Source: a virus
Reading direction: 5' to 3' (one strand)
IMG/VR virus record: IMGVR_UViG_3300044940_000357
Span: 1 to 63,963 of that record
DNA length: 63,963 bases
Position 1 is the stretch's first letter; the number at the start of each line of letters is the position of its first letter. Below are positions 25,609 through 33,285 of this stretch, one piece after another. A program made the position numbers and the translations under genes. Under the pieces are notes generated by a model. That model was given only the letters and a program-made list of their open reading frames with translations. It searched no databases and was not told where the DNA came from.

Positions 25609-25828
25609 AATTTATGGGTCTTTTTCGTTAATGACATTGACGGAAGAGGGAAAGTTGATTATAAATTTTCTATCAGACAATAACGAAAAGTTTATTGTTG
25701 AAATAGAATCTTTAATAAAAGAAGATGGTAGCGGAAGAAAATTTTTAATTAATCATAAAAGTGTAAACTCTATTAGCGGCTATGTTGACTTTGCTACTAA
25801 TAAAGGTTACATAAAAATTAAAAATTAA
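25598..25828 (+). CDS. small protein of unknown function
   Basis: 76 residues (MKNEIYGSFSLMTLTEEG), beta-rich. Not recognised. Overlaps the gene before it, so the pair is likely co-transcribed. Confidence 0.58.
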   Translation: MKNEIYGSFSLMTLTEEGKLIINFLSDNNEKFIVEIESLIKEDGSGRKFLINHKSVNSISGYVDFATNKGYIKIKN

Positions 25829-25833
25829 ATTTT

Positions 25834-25841
25834 TACTTTTG
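25834..25841 (+). promoter_or_regulatory. candidate -7 element before the tRNA cluster
   Basis: TACTTTTG matches the Bacteroidota TAnnTTTG consensus 33 bases before the first tRNA-like element. I see no clear -33 box. Confidence 0.3.
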
Positions 25842-25873
25842 TTGTTGTATTTTATAACAGCAAAGGTTTATTT

Positions 25874-25948
25874 GAGAACTCTTAACTCAATAGGTTAGAG
25901 TAACTGACTTATAAAGAGTTACAAGTTCAAGTTTTGTAGAGCTCACCA
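25874..25948 (+). tRNA. degenerate tRNA-like element with encoded CCA
   Basis: A D-arm (ACTC-AATAGGTTA-GAGT), a T-arm (ACAAG-TTCAAGT-TTTGT, one G-U), and an acceptor GAGAACT opposite AGAGCTC (5 of 7 pairs), then A and CCA. The anticodon arm has only three outer pairs around CTTATAA, which would give UAU (Ile). The variable region is almost absent. Possibly a decayed tRNA or a tRNA mimic. Confidence 0.45.
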
Positions 25949-25962
25949 TCAAGAATCAAATT

Positions 25963-26103
25963 AGAGGTGGCGCTGGATGCGCCTTGGATGCTGACAGGCG
26001 CGCGACTGTGCAGCATTGGTACTGGCAAGAAGCTGAACGACGGTTCAGTAGACGCTAGCAAAGGGCAGCTCCCTTGAGGCCGGTTCGATTCCGGCCACCT
26101 CTA
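25963..26103 (+). ncRNA. tRNA-like element with four-hairpin insertion
   Basis: The acceptor AGAGGTG pairs perfectly with CACCTCT, and the T-arm GCCGG-TTCGATT-CCGGC is canonical. About 109 bases lie between the 5' acceptor strand and the T-arm instead of about 42. They can form GGCGC/GCGCC, a 9-bp bulged hairpin around GCGCGCGA, CTGAAC-GACG-GTTCAG and AAGGG-CAGCT-CCCTT. No standard D- or anticodon arm is visible. It could be a tRNA with an insertion or a dedicated tRNA-like RNA. Confidence 0.5.
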
Positions 26104-26117
26104 CTTAAACAAACACA

Positions 26118-26191
26118 GGGTCCATAGCTCAGCCGGTTAGAGCATCTGACTCATAATCAGGGGGTCGCAGGTTCGAGCCCTGCTGGGCCCA
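26118..26191 (+). tRNA. tRNA with CAU anticodon (Met or Ile2)
   Basis: A full cloverleaf: GGGTCCA pairs with TGGGCCC, anticodon loop CTCATAA, T-arm GCAGG-TTCGAGC-CCTGC, discriminator A, no encoded CCA. The CAT anticodon fits elongator Met or, if the C is modified, Ile for AUA, an abundant codon here. Confidence 0.92.
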
Positions 26192-26232
26192 CAATCATTC
26201 ATTCACAAAAACCGCGACTGAGGCATCAGCAA

Positions 26233-26478
26233 ATGGATGGAAGTTCCTTTACAATTATGTATATGATAACGGTAGAAGTTTATGATTGTGAAAAAGGCAC
26301 TAATCGCTATGCGATAAAAGCTGCCAACTTCGAAGAAGCTGTTGAAAGATATGAAGATATCAAATCACGCATAGCTACAAACTGGACTCGCCATCCAGCA
26401 ATCACCGAAGAAATTAAACACCTCGATTGTACATACGATTCTTTTAATGAAGGTTGTATAATCGTTTCTCGTGTTTAA
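26233..26478 (+). CDS. small protein of unknown function
   Basis: 81 residues if the first ATG is used; MYMITVEVYDCEKG (26257) is an alternative start. Alpha/beta pattern with an acidic helix NFEEAVERYED. A CATTCATTCAC leader motif lies at 26193-26206, upstream. Confidence 0.58.
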   Translation: MDGSSFTIMYMITVEVYDCEKGTNRYAIKAANFEEAVERYEDIKSRIATNWTRHPAITEEIKHLDCTYDSFNEGCIIVSRV

Positions 26479-26485
26479 AGATATT

Positions 26486-26589
26486 ACCATCTATCGTTTA
26501 AGTAAGACGATTTGACAATCGCTTATAACAAAAATTGAAGATTATAAGCAATTGTTAAATAAATACAGGTTCGTATCCTGTTAGATGGT
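26486..26589 (+). ncRNA. tRNA-shaped element with long arm instead of anticodon arm
   Basis: ACCATCTA pairs with TAGATGGT (8 bp), a D-like arm is TCGT/ACGA, and the T-arm is ACAGG-TTCGTAT-CCTGT. In place of an anticodon arm there is a stem of about 11 bp (CAAT-C-GCTTATA with TATAAGC-A-ATTG). Its 15-base loop is ACAAAAATTGAAGAT, carrying the AATTGAAGA motif of the upstream segment. Confidence 0.5.
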
Positions 26590-26594
26590 CAATT

Positions 26595-26685
26595 AATCAC
26601 CTGAGTTTAAGAGATTCACCCTAAGGTAACTGACGTTAAACTTTTTGTCAGGAGAATAAGGTTATGACATAAGTCATAGGTGATT
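26595..26685 (+). ncRNA. cruciform tRNA-shaped element
   Basis: AATCACCT pairs with AGGTGATT (8 bp). Inside are CTGAC/GTCAG and ATGAC-ATAA-GTCAT. There is no canonical T-loop, so it is less tRNA-like than its neighbours. It fills the gap before the gene at 26709. Confidence 0.35.
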
Positions 26686-26708
26686 TAAGATTTTAAACTA
26701 TTTATCGC

Positions 26709-26930
26709 ATGAAAGTTTACGTTCACAGGTACCAGTTTGAAGGAGTATTAGTCGAGTTAATATTGCCTCATAACAATCTTATTGAAGTTGGTGACTTGAT
26801 TTCAATTGAAGAAATTGAAATTGAACCAATAAGAATAGAGCACGCAATCTTAGATGCGGTTGTCGTATATTTTTCTTATAGAGGCAAAGAAAGAAGTGTA
26901 ATCGTTGACAAATCAAATCTTGAAAAGTAA
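26709..26930 (+). CDS. small protein of unknown function
   Basis: 73 residues (MKVYVHRYQFEGVLVEL), beta-rich with an acidic EEIEIEPIRIE strand. Its stop overlaps the next ATG as TAATG, so the two are coupled. Not recognised. Confidence 0.6.
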   Translation: MKVYVHRYQFEGVLVELILPHNNLIEVGDLISIEEIEIEPIRIEHAILDAVVVYFSYRGKERSVIVDKSNLEK

Positions 26931-27181
26931 TGGAAGAAATAATCTTGGCGTTGTTAGACACTTGTCTAATCAGAGAACGCGACCCACGACAATTTCCAAT
27001 ATCAGAAGACACTATGTATCAATATAATATGCCTGAGCAATTATGCGATACTATTGTATCTATTGGTAAATATGTTGAACCGCAAACAGAAGCAGATCGC
27101 TATCGCGAAGCTGCAATTGGTAAAACATATATCGTTGACATTTATCAATTATACAATACAATCATTTCTCATGGAATTTAA
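26930..27181 (+). CDS. small acidic protein of unknown function
   Basis: 83 residues (MEEIILALLDTCLIRE), helical N-terminus. Coupled to both neighbours by overlaps. Not recognised. Confidence 0.58.
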   Translation: MEEIILALLDTCLIRERDPRQFPISEDTMYQYNMPEQLCDTIVSIGKYVEPQTEADRYREAAIGKTYIVDIYQLYNTIISHGI

Positions 27182-27578
27182 AGTTTTATTCACATCACCT
27201 AACGGTTACGCTGTCGATTTAAAAAAACAATCGTTTGGTTATAACCAATATGAGTTTGCCAAACGTTATGTAAATCCAATGGAACTCGATCCCCGTGTGG
27301 TTTTAGATTACATAGATGAGTTTAAAACTGATATTATCATAAACGTATGTGTAAGTAAAATTAAAGGATGTCTTTCATCTGTATTTTATGACACTACGTT
27401 TGTAAAAGTAATAGTTCCATCAGGAACATTGCGTCGGTATGTAAGTCTCATCCCTGTTGTCGAAAAACATTATGATCAAATAATCAGTATAACTTGGAGA
27501 TATCAAATCAATGATGACAATATATTAGATTCATGGTCATCAGATGGTTGTCCTTTATACTGGAATCCCATTAAATAA
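27171..27578 (+). CDS. protein of unknown function
   Basis: About 135 residues from ATG at 27171 (MEFKVLFTSPNGYAV). An earlier in-frame ATG would run through the preceding gene. Mixed alpha/beta, with a C-terminal WSSDGCPLYW segment. Not recognised. Confidence 0.6.
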   Translation: MEFKVLFTSPNGYAVDLKKQSFGYNQYEFAKRYVNPMELDPRVVLDYIDEFKTDIIINVCVSKIKGCLSSVFYDTTFVKVIVPSGTLRRYVSLIPVVEKHYDQIISITWRYQINDDNILDSWSSDGCPLYWNPIK

Positions 27579-27606
27579 TCATTCATTCACCTTAAATTTA
27601 AAAACC

Positions 27607-28206
27607 ATGTACAAGATCATCTCGGTCGTTTCAAAAAATTCCTTAATTGAAACAGATTATAGAAAAAACATAATCACTAAAGAAATTAAAAAGAGAGAGT
27701 CGATCATTGCAAACGAAAATCCTTATTGGGTTAACGTATCGTTATATATGGTCGTCGCCAATCTTAAAAGTTATCCAAAGCGATGGTATTATGTTGTAGA
27801 TGAAGAAGGTCGGTATCACATTGCTGTTGCTGACAACGTGTCTAAAGCAACTCCTAACATACCATCGTGGGTTATTGACGTTTGGTTAAAAGATAACAAT
27901 GTTCAATTTAATGTTACTTTTGATGAACTTGAGCAATTAAATTGTGAATTAGCAAAAGAAGATAATGTTCAGTTGCCAAATTGCTTAGAGGAGGTTGTGG
28001 TAACAAAAGAACATTTTGAAGTTATTCAATTAACTAAAAGCAATAACTTTATATTGAGACACATCAAAAAAGGACTGATAGTTATACTTGAAAAAAAACA
28101 TCATAAGAAGTTTTTTGAAGGTTTAAAATTTCAAGTAGAAAAAGAAACTTGGTCCCGATATGGTGATGTTCTTGTAGTAAGACCGTTCTCTGTTGTAATT
28201 TTGTAA
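27607..28206 (+). CDS. protein of unknown function
   Basis: About 199 residues from ATG at 27607 (MYKIISVVSKNSLIE), which follows an ATCATTCATTCACC leader and an A-rich stretch. Alpha/beta with no visible motif. Followed by a terminator. Confidence 0.65.
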   Translation: MYKIISVVSKNSLIETDYRKNIITKEIKKRESIIANENPYWVNVSLYMVVANLKSYPKRWYYVVDEEGRYHIAVADNVSKATPNIPSWVIDVWLKDNNVQFNVTFDELEQLNCELAKEDNVQLPNCLEEVVVTKEHFEVIQLTKSNNFILRHIKKGLIVILEKKHHKKFFEGLKFQVEKETWSRYGDVLVVRPFSVVIL

Positions 28207-28210
28207 TATC

Positions 28211-28240
28211 AGTACGCCTCTTGAACAGAGGCGTACTTTA
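28211..28240 (+). terminator. intrinsic terminator
   Basis: AGTACGCCTC pairs with GAGGCGTACT (10 bp, loop TTGAACA), followed by TTAAA. Placed four bases after the stop codon. Confidence 0.65.
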
Positions 28241-28259
28241 AATCAGTCAAAAAAAAAAA

Positions 28260-28973
28260 ATGAAAAAGATTCGTAAGTTAAACAAAGAACTTTTTGAATT
28301 ATTTCAAAACAATAAATTCAAAAATAAAAATATCGATTATATTCAAATGCTCATTGATAGGTATCGGTCGATAGTTAATCCAGTATTCAAATTAGGTAGT
28401 TATGATTTTAATATAAATATATCATATCAATTTTTAGACAGTCGAGATATTAGAACAATAAAGTTATTAGTCGAATCATTTGAAAAAGAAATTAATCGGG
28501 TATATGATGATATTAAAGAAAGATATTATCAAGATATACTCGACTGGGGTAATCAATACAAATCGCCAAGATGGAATTTAGAAAATTTATACGCAATGGC
28601 TGATTATATATCAACTGTATCTCAGGAAGAATTTAATATAAGTGCCCCTCTCAATTATGATATAAAACACATCAAAGATGTAAAAGTAAAAGATGTTATT
28701 GGTCATTGTGTAGTAATCGATGATCAATTTAATTCTTTTCTTACCCAAAATAATTTTGATTTTCATCGATGGTGTGAAAACTTTACTGGTTTATCAATAC
28801 ACTGCCCAGAATGGATTTGGTGTTTTGGTTCACAATGGGCTAATACAGATAATACACCAATGGGCGCTGCTATAAGAATACTTTGGCTTATTGAGTGCGG
28901 TTTACCTAATAATTGGGAAGCACAAATGAACAATCAGGCACCTTTGTGTTACGAACAATTTTATGACATATGA
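28260..28973 (+). CDS. unknown protein with WCF-QWA-DNTP domain, long copy
   Basis: 237 residues. The C-terminal 120 residues are related to the next gene: IGHCVVIDD, F(H)RWCENFTGL, EWIWCFGSQWA, TDNTPMGAAIRILWLI, GLPNNW and LCY are shared. The N-terminal half is helical and unique. An IGHC...W...DNTP..AA.RI pattern occurs in small phage proteins of unknown function. The start follows an A-tract. It overlaps the next gene by four bases (ATGA). Confidence 0.68.
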   Translation: MKKIRKLNKELFELFQNNKFKNKNIDYIQMLIDRYRSIVNPVFKLGSYDFNINISYQFLDSRDIRTIKLLVESFEKEINRVYDDIKERYYQDILDWGNQYKSPRWNLENLYAMADYISTVSQEEFNISAPLNYDIKHIKDVKVKDVIGHCVVIDDQFNSFLTQNNFDFHRWCENFTGLSIHCPEWIWCFGSQWANTDNTPMGAAIRILWLIECGLPNNWEAQMNNQAPLCYEQFYDI

Positions 28974-29380
28974 ATAAAAAAAATCTTATTTCGATAGCTC
29001 GATACTTGCCTACAATAAGACAAGAAAATTTTGACATGTTAAAATTTAGGACTGGTGATAAGTCATCTCATGAGTGCAATTCAATAGGATGCGTCATTGG
29101 TCATTGTACAATATTAGATGACTACGAAAACATACCTCGTACACCTACAGGTCAAATAAATTTTCAATTATGGTCTGAAAAGTACACTGGTTTACCTATC
29201 GATAGTGAAGAATGGGCTTGGTGCTTTTCTGAACAATGGGCTCATTGGGGAACAGATAATACTCCCATTGGTGCAGCCAAGCGTATAATTTGGTTAATTA
29301 CCGAAGGACTACCTGAAAATTGGAGAGAACAAATTACAGGTGAAGATCCTTTGTGTTATACGAACATCGAAATATTTTAA
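28970..29380 (+). CDS. unknown protein with WCF-QWA-DNTP domain, short copy
   Basis: 136 residues, a tandem paralogue of the C-terminal half of the preceding protein (GHCTILDD, WAWCFSEQWAHWG, DNTPIGAAKRI, GLPENW, LCY). Conserved Trp, Cys and Asp suggest a folded core, but no reaction can be assigned. Coupled by an ATGA overlap. Confidence 0.68.
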   Translation: MNKKNLISIARYLPTIRQENFDMLKFRTGDKSSHECNSIGCVIGHCTILDDYENIPRTPTGQINFQLWSEKYTGLPIDSEEWAWCFSEQWAHWGTDNTPIGAAKRIIWLITEGLPENWREQITGEDPLCYTNIEIF

Positions 29381-29388
29381 ATATCACT

Positions 29389-29697
29389 ATGTATACAATT
29401 TATTTAGAATTAAAAGACGGTAGTAAAAGCAAACACACCGTCGAATCAAAACAAGATTTTGCAAATTGGTCGCTTAAAAACATTAGAAAATTCGATACTA
29501 TGGGAGTATTTTTAGTTTATCCTGAACATTATTTGTCAATCGATTCTCCTAATAGTTTTTTCGTAACGCCTTTCTTTGTTGAAGTTATCGACTGGTTTAA
29601 AGACATAAATCTTTCTCCTAAAATATATATAAAAATATTTGAAAGAAATGATTACTTAGCAATAGTAGATTATTTATATAATTTTTATAAAAAATAA
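29389..29697 (+). CDS. small protein of unknown function
   Basis: About 102 residues from ATG at 29389 (MYTIYLELKDGSKSK), a beta hairpin followed by a helix. A longer frame reaching back to 29353 would overlap the previous gene. Not recognised. Confidence 0.6.
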   Translation: MYTIYLELKDGSKSKHTVESKQDFANWSLKNIRKFDTMGVFLVYPEHYLSIDSPNSFFVTPFFVEVIDWFKDINLSPKIYIKIFERNDYLAIVDYLYNFYKK

Positions 29698-29720
29698 CCA
29701 GTTGATTTTGTAGTAACTGT

Positions 29721-29766
29721 ACCCGTGTTGCATCCCGTCAGATCTGCTCGCGGGTCTTTTTTTATT
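29721..29766 (+). terminator. intrinsic terminator
   Basis: ACCCGTG pairs with CGCGGGT through 7 positions (one G-U), enclosing a smaller hairpin, and is followed by CTTTTTTTATTT. Confidence 0.65.
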
Positions 29767-29781
29767 TAAATATTAATACAC

Positions 29782-29877
29782 ATGAATGATACTCAATTGG
29801 TAACTGTGATAATACTTTTATCATTTACCCTATTTAAAATATTAAAAAGAATAATCTTTAATTCACTTGAGAAATGA
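29782..29877 (+). CDS. 31-residue membrane peptide
   Basis: MNDTQLVTVIILLSFTLFKI is mostly one transmembrane helix with a basic tail. It overlaps the next gene as ATGA and lies just after a terminator, so it may open a new operon. Too short to assign. Confidence 0.45.
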   Translation: MNDTQLVTVIILLSFTLFKILKRIIFNSLEK

Positions 29878-30245
29878 GAAAGCAAGCGTTTTATATCATC
29901 ATGATTGTCATAACTATTTTTATGGCAGTTATTAGTTACGCGTCGGTTCCTCGATGGAATCTTAAATCTACTACTATTATCAATAATCACGACTCTATTG
30001 TGACATATAAAACGGTGTATGAAAATAAATCAACCGATAACGATACAGTAATTACTGTAGTATTTCAATTACCTCTTGGTATCAATCCAGTAAATGGATT
30101 ACCCGATCATAAATTTTCAGCTGTATATGTTAAATTTACTGTTCAAGGAGTAGTAACAATATATAGAAAAAGATTTAACGATCGATACAGAATAATTTCT
30201 TTTAGAAAAATGTCAGTAGAGGATTTAAAATTATTAATGAACTGA
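29874..30245 (+). CDS. exported or membrane-anchored protein, AT-rich paralogue
   Basis: 123 residues with a hydrophobic N-terminus (FYIIMIVITIFMAVISYA) that looks like a signal peptide or anchor, then a small beta domain. Weakly similar along its length to the protein at 19931, sharing a DxDTV strand and GxNPV. Both precede an AAA+/VWA pair, though at different distances. Function unknown. Confidence 0.65.
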   Translation: MRKQAFYIIMIVITIFMAVISYASVPRWNLKSTTIINNHDSIVTYKTVYENKSTDNDTVITVVFQLPLGINPVNGLPDHKFSAVYVKFTVQGVVTIYRKRFNDRYRIISFRKMSVEDLKLLMN

Positions 30246-30258
30246 ATCACAAAAAAAC

Positions 30259-30639
30259 ATGAAAAAAGGAGATTATGTAAAAACCAGTAAAAATAAAACT
30301 GGTATAATAAGATCAATAAAATTTATTGTTTACTCTTCTACCGACCCCGATGGAGAAGTTGATGTAAAAGAGATTAGATGTTTTGAAAACGAAACAGAAG
30401 GTTATACTTATATAACAAACCTTGAAAACGATAACCAAGATAGTAATATTTACTACCATATAAAAAAATCTATTATGGTTCAACTTGGTAGTAATGAATA
30501 TGAAATTGGAGAAAACCAATTAAGAACTATCGATTGGTTAACCATCACTATCCCATCGAGTTTTACTCTTGATATAAATAATGCTCGAGAGGTACTTGAT
30601 ATGTTATCAAGATATAAAATATATCACACAATTGATTAA
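30259..30639 (+). CDS. protein with KOW/SH3-like N-terminus
   Basis: 126 residues. The start MKKGDYVKTSKNKTGIIRSI has the GDxVxxxxxxxGxI turn of KOW/SH3-like barrels, followed by acidic beta strands. Such domains bind nucleic acid or proteins. No closer family seen. Confidence 0.58.
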   Translation: MKKGDYVKTSKNKTGIIRSIKFIVYSSTDPDGEVDVKEIRCFENETEGYTYITNLENDNQDSNIYYHIKKSIMVQLGSNEYEIGENQLRTIDWLTITIPSSFTLDINNAREVLDMLSRYKIYHTID

Positions 30640-30677
30640 TTATCAAATTGTTCATTCACCTTTTATTTACACAAAAA

Positions 30678-30944
30678 ATGAGAGTAGCACACGTTTATCA
30701 TCCAACAAAAGATCCCCAAGGCATGTATGAAATCAATAAAAAGCAAATATCGGGTACACGTAAAGTAAAATTATCCGAGGCTTACGTTGATTGGTACACT
30801 GTTACTGTTCATAAAGCTCAACTTATGGATCAAGATCTTGTAAGATTATTCTTTTATATTGGAAACCAAGAACAATCTTGCGTAGCGTTAAGCGATGAGT
30901 ACTTGAGATTAAAATCAACCGACGATGCGCCTATAACAAACTAG
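30678..30944 (+). CDS. small protein of unknown function
   Basis: About 88 residues from ATG at 30678 (MRVAHVYHPTKDPQG), after a TTCATTCACC leader and an A-rich stretch. Beta-rich. Not recognised. Confidence 0.6.
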   Translation: MRVAHVYHPTKDPQGMYEINKKQISGTRKVKLSEAYVDWYTVTVHKAQLMDQDLVRLFFYIGNQEQSCVALSDEYLRLKSTDDAPITN

Positions 30945-30947
30945 ATT

Positions 30948-31316
30948 ATGAAAAAGCTGATTTTATTATTAATGTTAGCGATAAGTTTTTCAACTTATGC
31001 GCAAACCCAAGACGTATTGAAAAACAAGACGTATGAAATGAAGATAGAAGATACTACTATAACTTGTTACAAAGTTATACGTAAGTATACTATCCCAAAT
31101 GATTACCGTCCTGTTTACATATACGTTTGGGCATTTGTTCCTGTATCGGCAGCAGAGACTATGAATAGTTATGATCTGTGGCCTTTTTCATTTGACATGA
31201 AAATACAATATTGGTATGGCGTCAAAGTAAAAAATCGTTGGGTAGAAGTTCCTATGGGTAATGTAAAAGACAGCGATTGGATAGATGTCAACCAGTACTT
31301 TCACGGAGAAAGATAA
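30948..31316 (+). CDS. secreted or periplasmic protein
   Basis: 122 residues with a clear signal peptide (MKKLILLLMLAISFSTYAQT, likely cut after Ala). The mature part is a small beta domain rich in Tyr and Trp (YWYGVKVKNRW). Early expression of an exported protein suggests action on the cell envelope; no function assigned. Confidence 0.7.
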   Translation: MKKLILLLMLAISFSTYAQTQDVLKNKTYEMKIEDTTITCYKVIRKYTIPNDYRPVYIYVWAFVPVSAAETMNSYDLWPFSFDMKIQYWYGVKVKNRWVEVPMGNVKDSDWIDVNQYFHGER

Positions 31317-31318
31317 AA

Positions 31319-31921
31319 ATGACAAAGTCACAAATCATTTTAGAGGTTGAAACGAGTGATTTTCAACCTCATTTTTCATTTACAGACGATATCGATTCTG
31401 TTATAGATGATATTAATCGTCCGCATGAAGATTATTTTCTTGGACTCAATGATAAAGTCAAAGAAATAATCCAACGTGAAATCGAATACGCTCAGTCAGT
31501 TGACGATTACTTTATAACTTTTGCAGATGTTTGTAATTGGCAAAAAGAATTGTTCTATTACAAAAAAGAAAAAATATATCAACTGCAAAATAATAGTGAT
31601 GACAAACTCAAAGAAAAAGCAATCGGGTTGCCAAATCAACATATTAATCTTGGTCTTAGACAAGTTAGTGTAAAAGTTGGTCGATGGACACCACCTGGGC
31701 CTATCTTTCTTGAAGAGTTAAAATCAATGAGCTTTCCTATTTCAGTTGAGATTGTAAAGTCTTTGTGTGATTTTGACGAAGATGTAATACTTTATCTTAC
31801 CGATTGGTATAAAATCTTTCAAACTATTCACATGTTTGAAGATTTCAATGGACGATTAGGAGGTATAGTAATTAACATACTGTCTTATATCGTAAACGGT
31901 CACTACCTTATTAGACTATGA
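31319..31921 (+). CDS. protein of unknown function
   Basis: About 200 residues from ATG at 31319 (MTKSQIILEVETSD), right after the preceding stop. Helical, charged centre. Its end overlaps the next gene by four bases. Not recognised. Confidence 0.65.
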   Translation: MTKSQIILEVETSDFQPHFSFTDDIDSVIDDINRPHEDYFLGLNDKVKEIIQREIEYAQSVDDYFITFADVCNWQKELFYYKKEKIYQLQNNSDDKLKEKAIGLPNQHINLGLRQVSVKVGRWTPPGPIFLEELKSMSFPISVEIVKSLCDFDEDVILYLTDWYKIFQTIHMFEDFNGRLGGIVINILSYIVNGHYLIRL

Positions 31922-32280
31922 GTATCAATGAAGAACAACTAAAACAAGTAGTACCTCATATGAATGAGGTACTACAGCGTTGGTCAGTACCGTACAACAT
32001 GAAGAATGTAAACGATACTATGAAAAGTTTTATTCTTGCATGTATTTATTATAATGACCGAAAGGAACATTATATAGCTAAAAGATTAAAAAAATCTTTT
32101 GATGTAAACTTAGATTTGACCTTTGATGGTAAAATCAAACAAGTTAATATCGTAAATCATTTGAAACCATTTGAGTTAGGTACTGCTTATGAAAGTATAA
32201 TTGATGCTTTACAAACCTTCTTTTCTTTTAAGATAGAAGAGCTTGATTATGAAAAAATTAATAGTATAACATTTCCATAA
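31918..32280 (+). CDS. protein of unknown function
   Basis: 120 residues (MSINEEQLKQVVPHMNE), helical. Coupled to the previous gene by ATGA. The 5' part carries a GTAGTACCTCAT/ATGAGGTACTAC inverted repeat (31949-31973), unusual for this AT-rich region. Confidence 0.62.
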   Translation: MSINEEQLKQVVPHMNEVLQRWSVPYNMKNVNDTMKSFILACIYYNDRKEHYIAKRLKKSFDVNLDLTFDGKIKQVNIVNHLKPFELGTAYESIIDALQTFFSFKIEELDYEKINSITFP

Positions 32281-32286
32281 ACCATT

Positions 32287-32670
32287 ATGACAGAAGAAAA
32301 AAAGTTTTATGATGCTTTAGCCAAGTTAGATGCTATTATGAAAGGAACACTTAATCGTAAAGATAAAGTAAATTCCGACTCATTAAATAGCATTGTTGAT
32401 CAATTGATCGCGGAACAACAACAAGCTGTAGCTGAAAAGGTAAAAGAACATCTTAGACAACTTGTAAAAGCAAAAGCAGACTTTGACAAAGTAATGAAAG
32501 AAGAAGAAGACAAGTTGAAAGCTCTAAGAGAAAAGAAAATGAAGGAGTTTGTTTCATCTGTTCAAAAGCTTCAATCTATGATAGAAGATGTTTCAAAAGT
32601 AGAAGACAGTTATAAAAGTACTGTAGAAGCTATTTCAAAAGAACAACCAGAAGATAATACTGAAAACTAA
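32287..32670 (+). CDS. coiled-coil protein
   Basis: 127 residues, almost entirely charged helix (VAEKVKEHLRQLVKAKADFD, then KALREKKMKEF), predicted coiled coil. Not recognised; such early proteins often bind a host complex. Confidence 0.65.
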   Translation: MTEEKKFYDALAKLDAIMKGTLNRKDKVNSDSLNSIVDQLIAEQQQAVAEKVKEHLRQLVKAKADFDKVMKEEEDKLKALREKKMKEFVSSVQKLQSMIEDVSKVEDSYKSTVEAISKEQPEDNTEN

Positions 32671-32690
32671 TCACTTAAAAAATTAATCAC

Positions 32691-32894
32691 ATGGAATTAT
32701 TAATAATAGGAGCAATAGTATTAATATTAGCATTATTGTTCGTAGATGCAAGAGACATTCTTTATTGGATAAGAGCAACAGCTTTTATCGCATTGTTATT
32801 ATTTCTCGTAGCAGACATTAGCAATTTCATCATATATGTTATTTTATTTGGTACGGTTATTTACGTATCTACTATTTTGTTAAAAACAGTATAA
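32691..32894 (+). CDS. small membrane protein
   Basis: 67 residues with two or three hydrophobic segments (IIGAIVLILALLFV, AFIALLLFLVADI, VILFGTVIYVSTILL). Probably an inner-membrane protein. Role unknown. Confidence 0.6.
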   Translation: MELLIIGAIVLILALLFVDARDILYWIRATAFIALLLFLVADISNFIIYVILFGTVIYVSTILLKTV

Positions 32895-32897
32895 ACG

Positions 32898-33116
32898 ATG
32901 ATAATTGTAGAATGGGAAGTATTATCAAAAGAAAAAGAATGTCGTAGTTTTTATTCATGGGTGTCAGCTTGGGCGTACTTCCGTTCATTATTTAATCGAT
33001 GGAACGAAATAGTTCCATCGATTAAATATATCATTAACGATGATGCTATTTTCATTATGTATCAAGATGGTTATATATCGTTAAAATTAAATCATAACGA
33101 AAAAGCATTAACATGA
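32898..33116 (+). CDS. small protein of unknown function
   Basis: 72 residues (MIIVEWEVLSKEKEC). Contains an 18-base inverted-repeat-like stretch around 32996-33024 (TTTAATCGATGGAAC ... GTTCCATCGATTAAA). Overlaps the next small ORF. Not recognised. Confidence 0.55.
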   Translation: MIIVEWEVLSKEKECRSFYSWVSAWAYFRSLFNRWNEIVPSIKYIINDDAIFIMYQDGYISLKLNHNEKALT

Positions 33117-33205
33117 TAAAGTTTATCCAGGAATACAATCAACGCTTATACCAAAGTAAAGTCAATAATCAGAGGTTGGATCGAAAACAATTATATCGAT
33201 TATAA
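33113..33205 (+). CDS. 30-residue basic peptide
   Basis: MIKFIQEYNQRLYQSKVNNQ plus a short basic tail. The ATG overlaps the previous stop (ATGA), which is the main support. May be a chance frame. Confidence 0.3.
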   Translation: MIKFIQEYNQRLYQSKVNNQRLDRKQLYRL

Positions 33206-33285
33206 ACTTGTTTTAATCTACGGTGAAGGTTAATTGGTTTAGTAACCAAGTAAAAATAATTATCCACAAAAAAAAAACAATCTGT

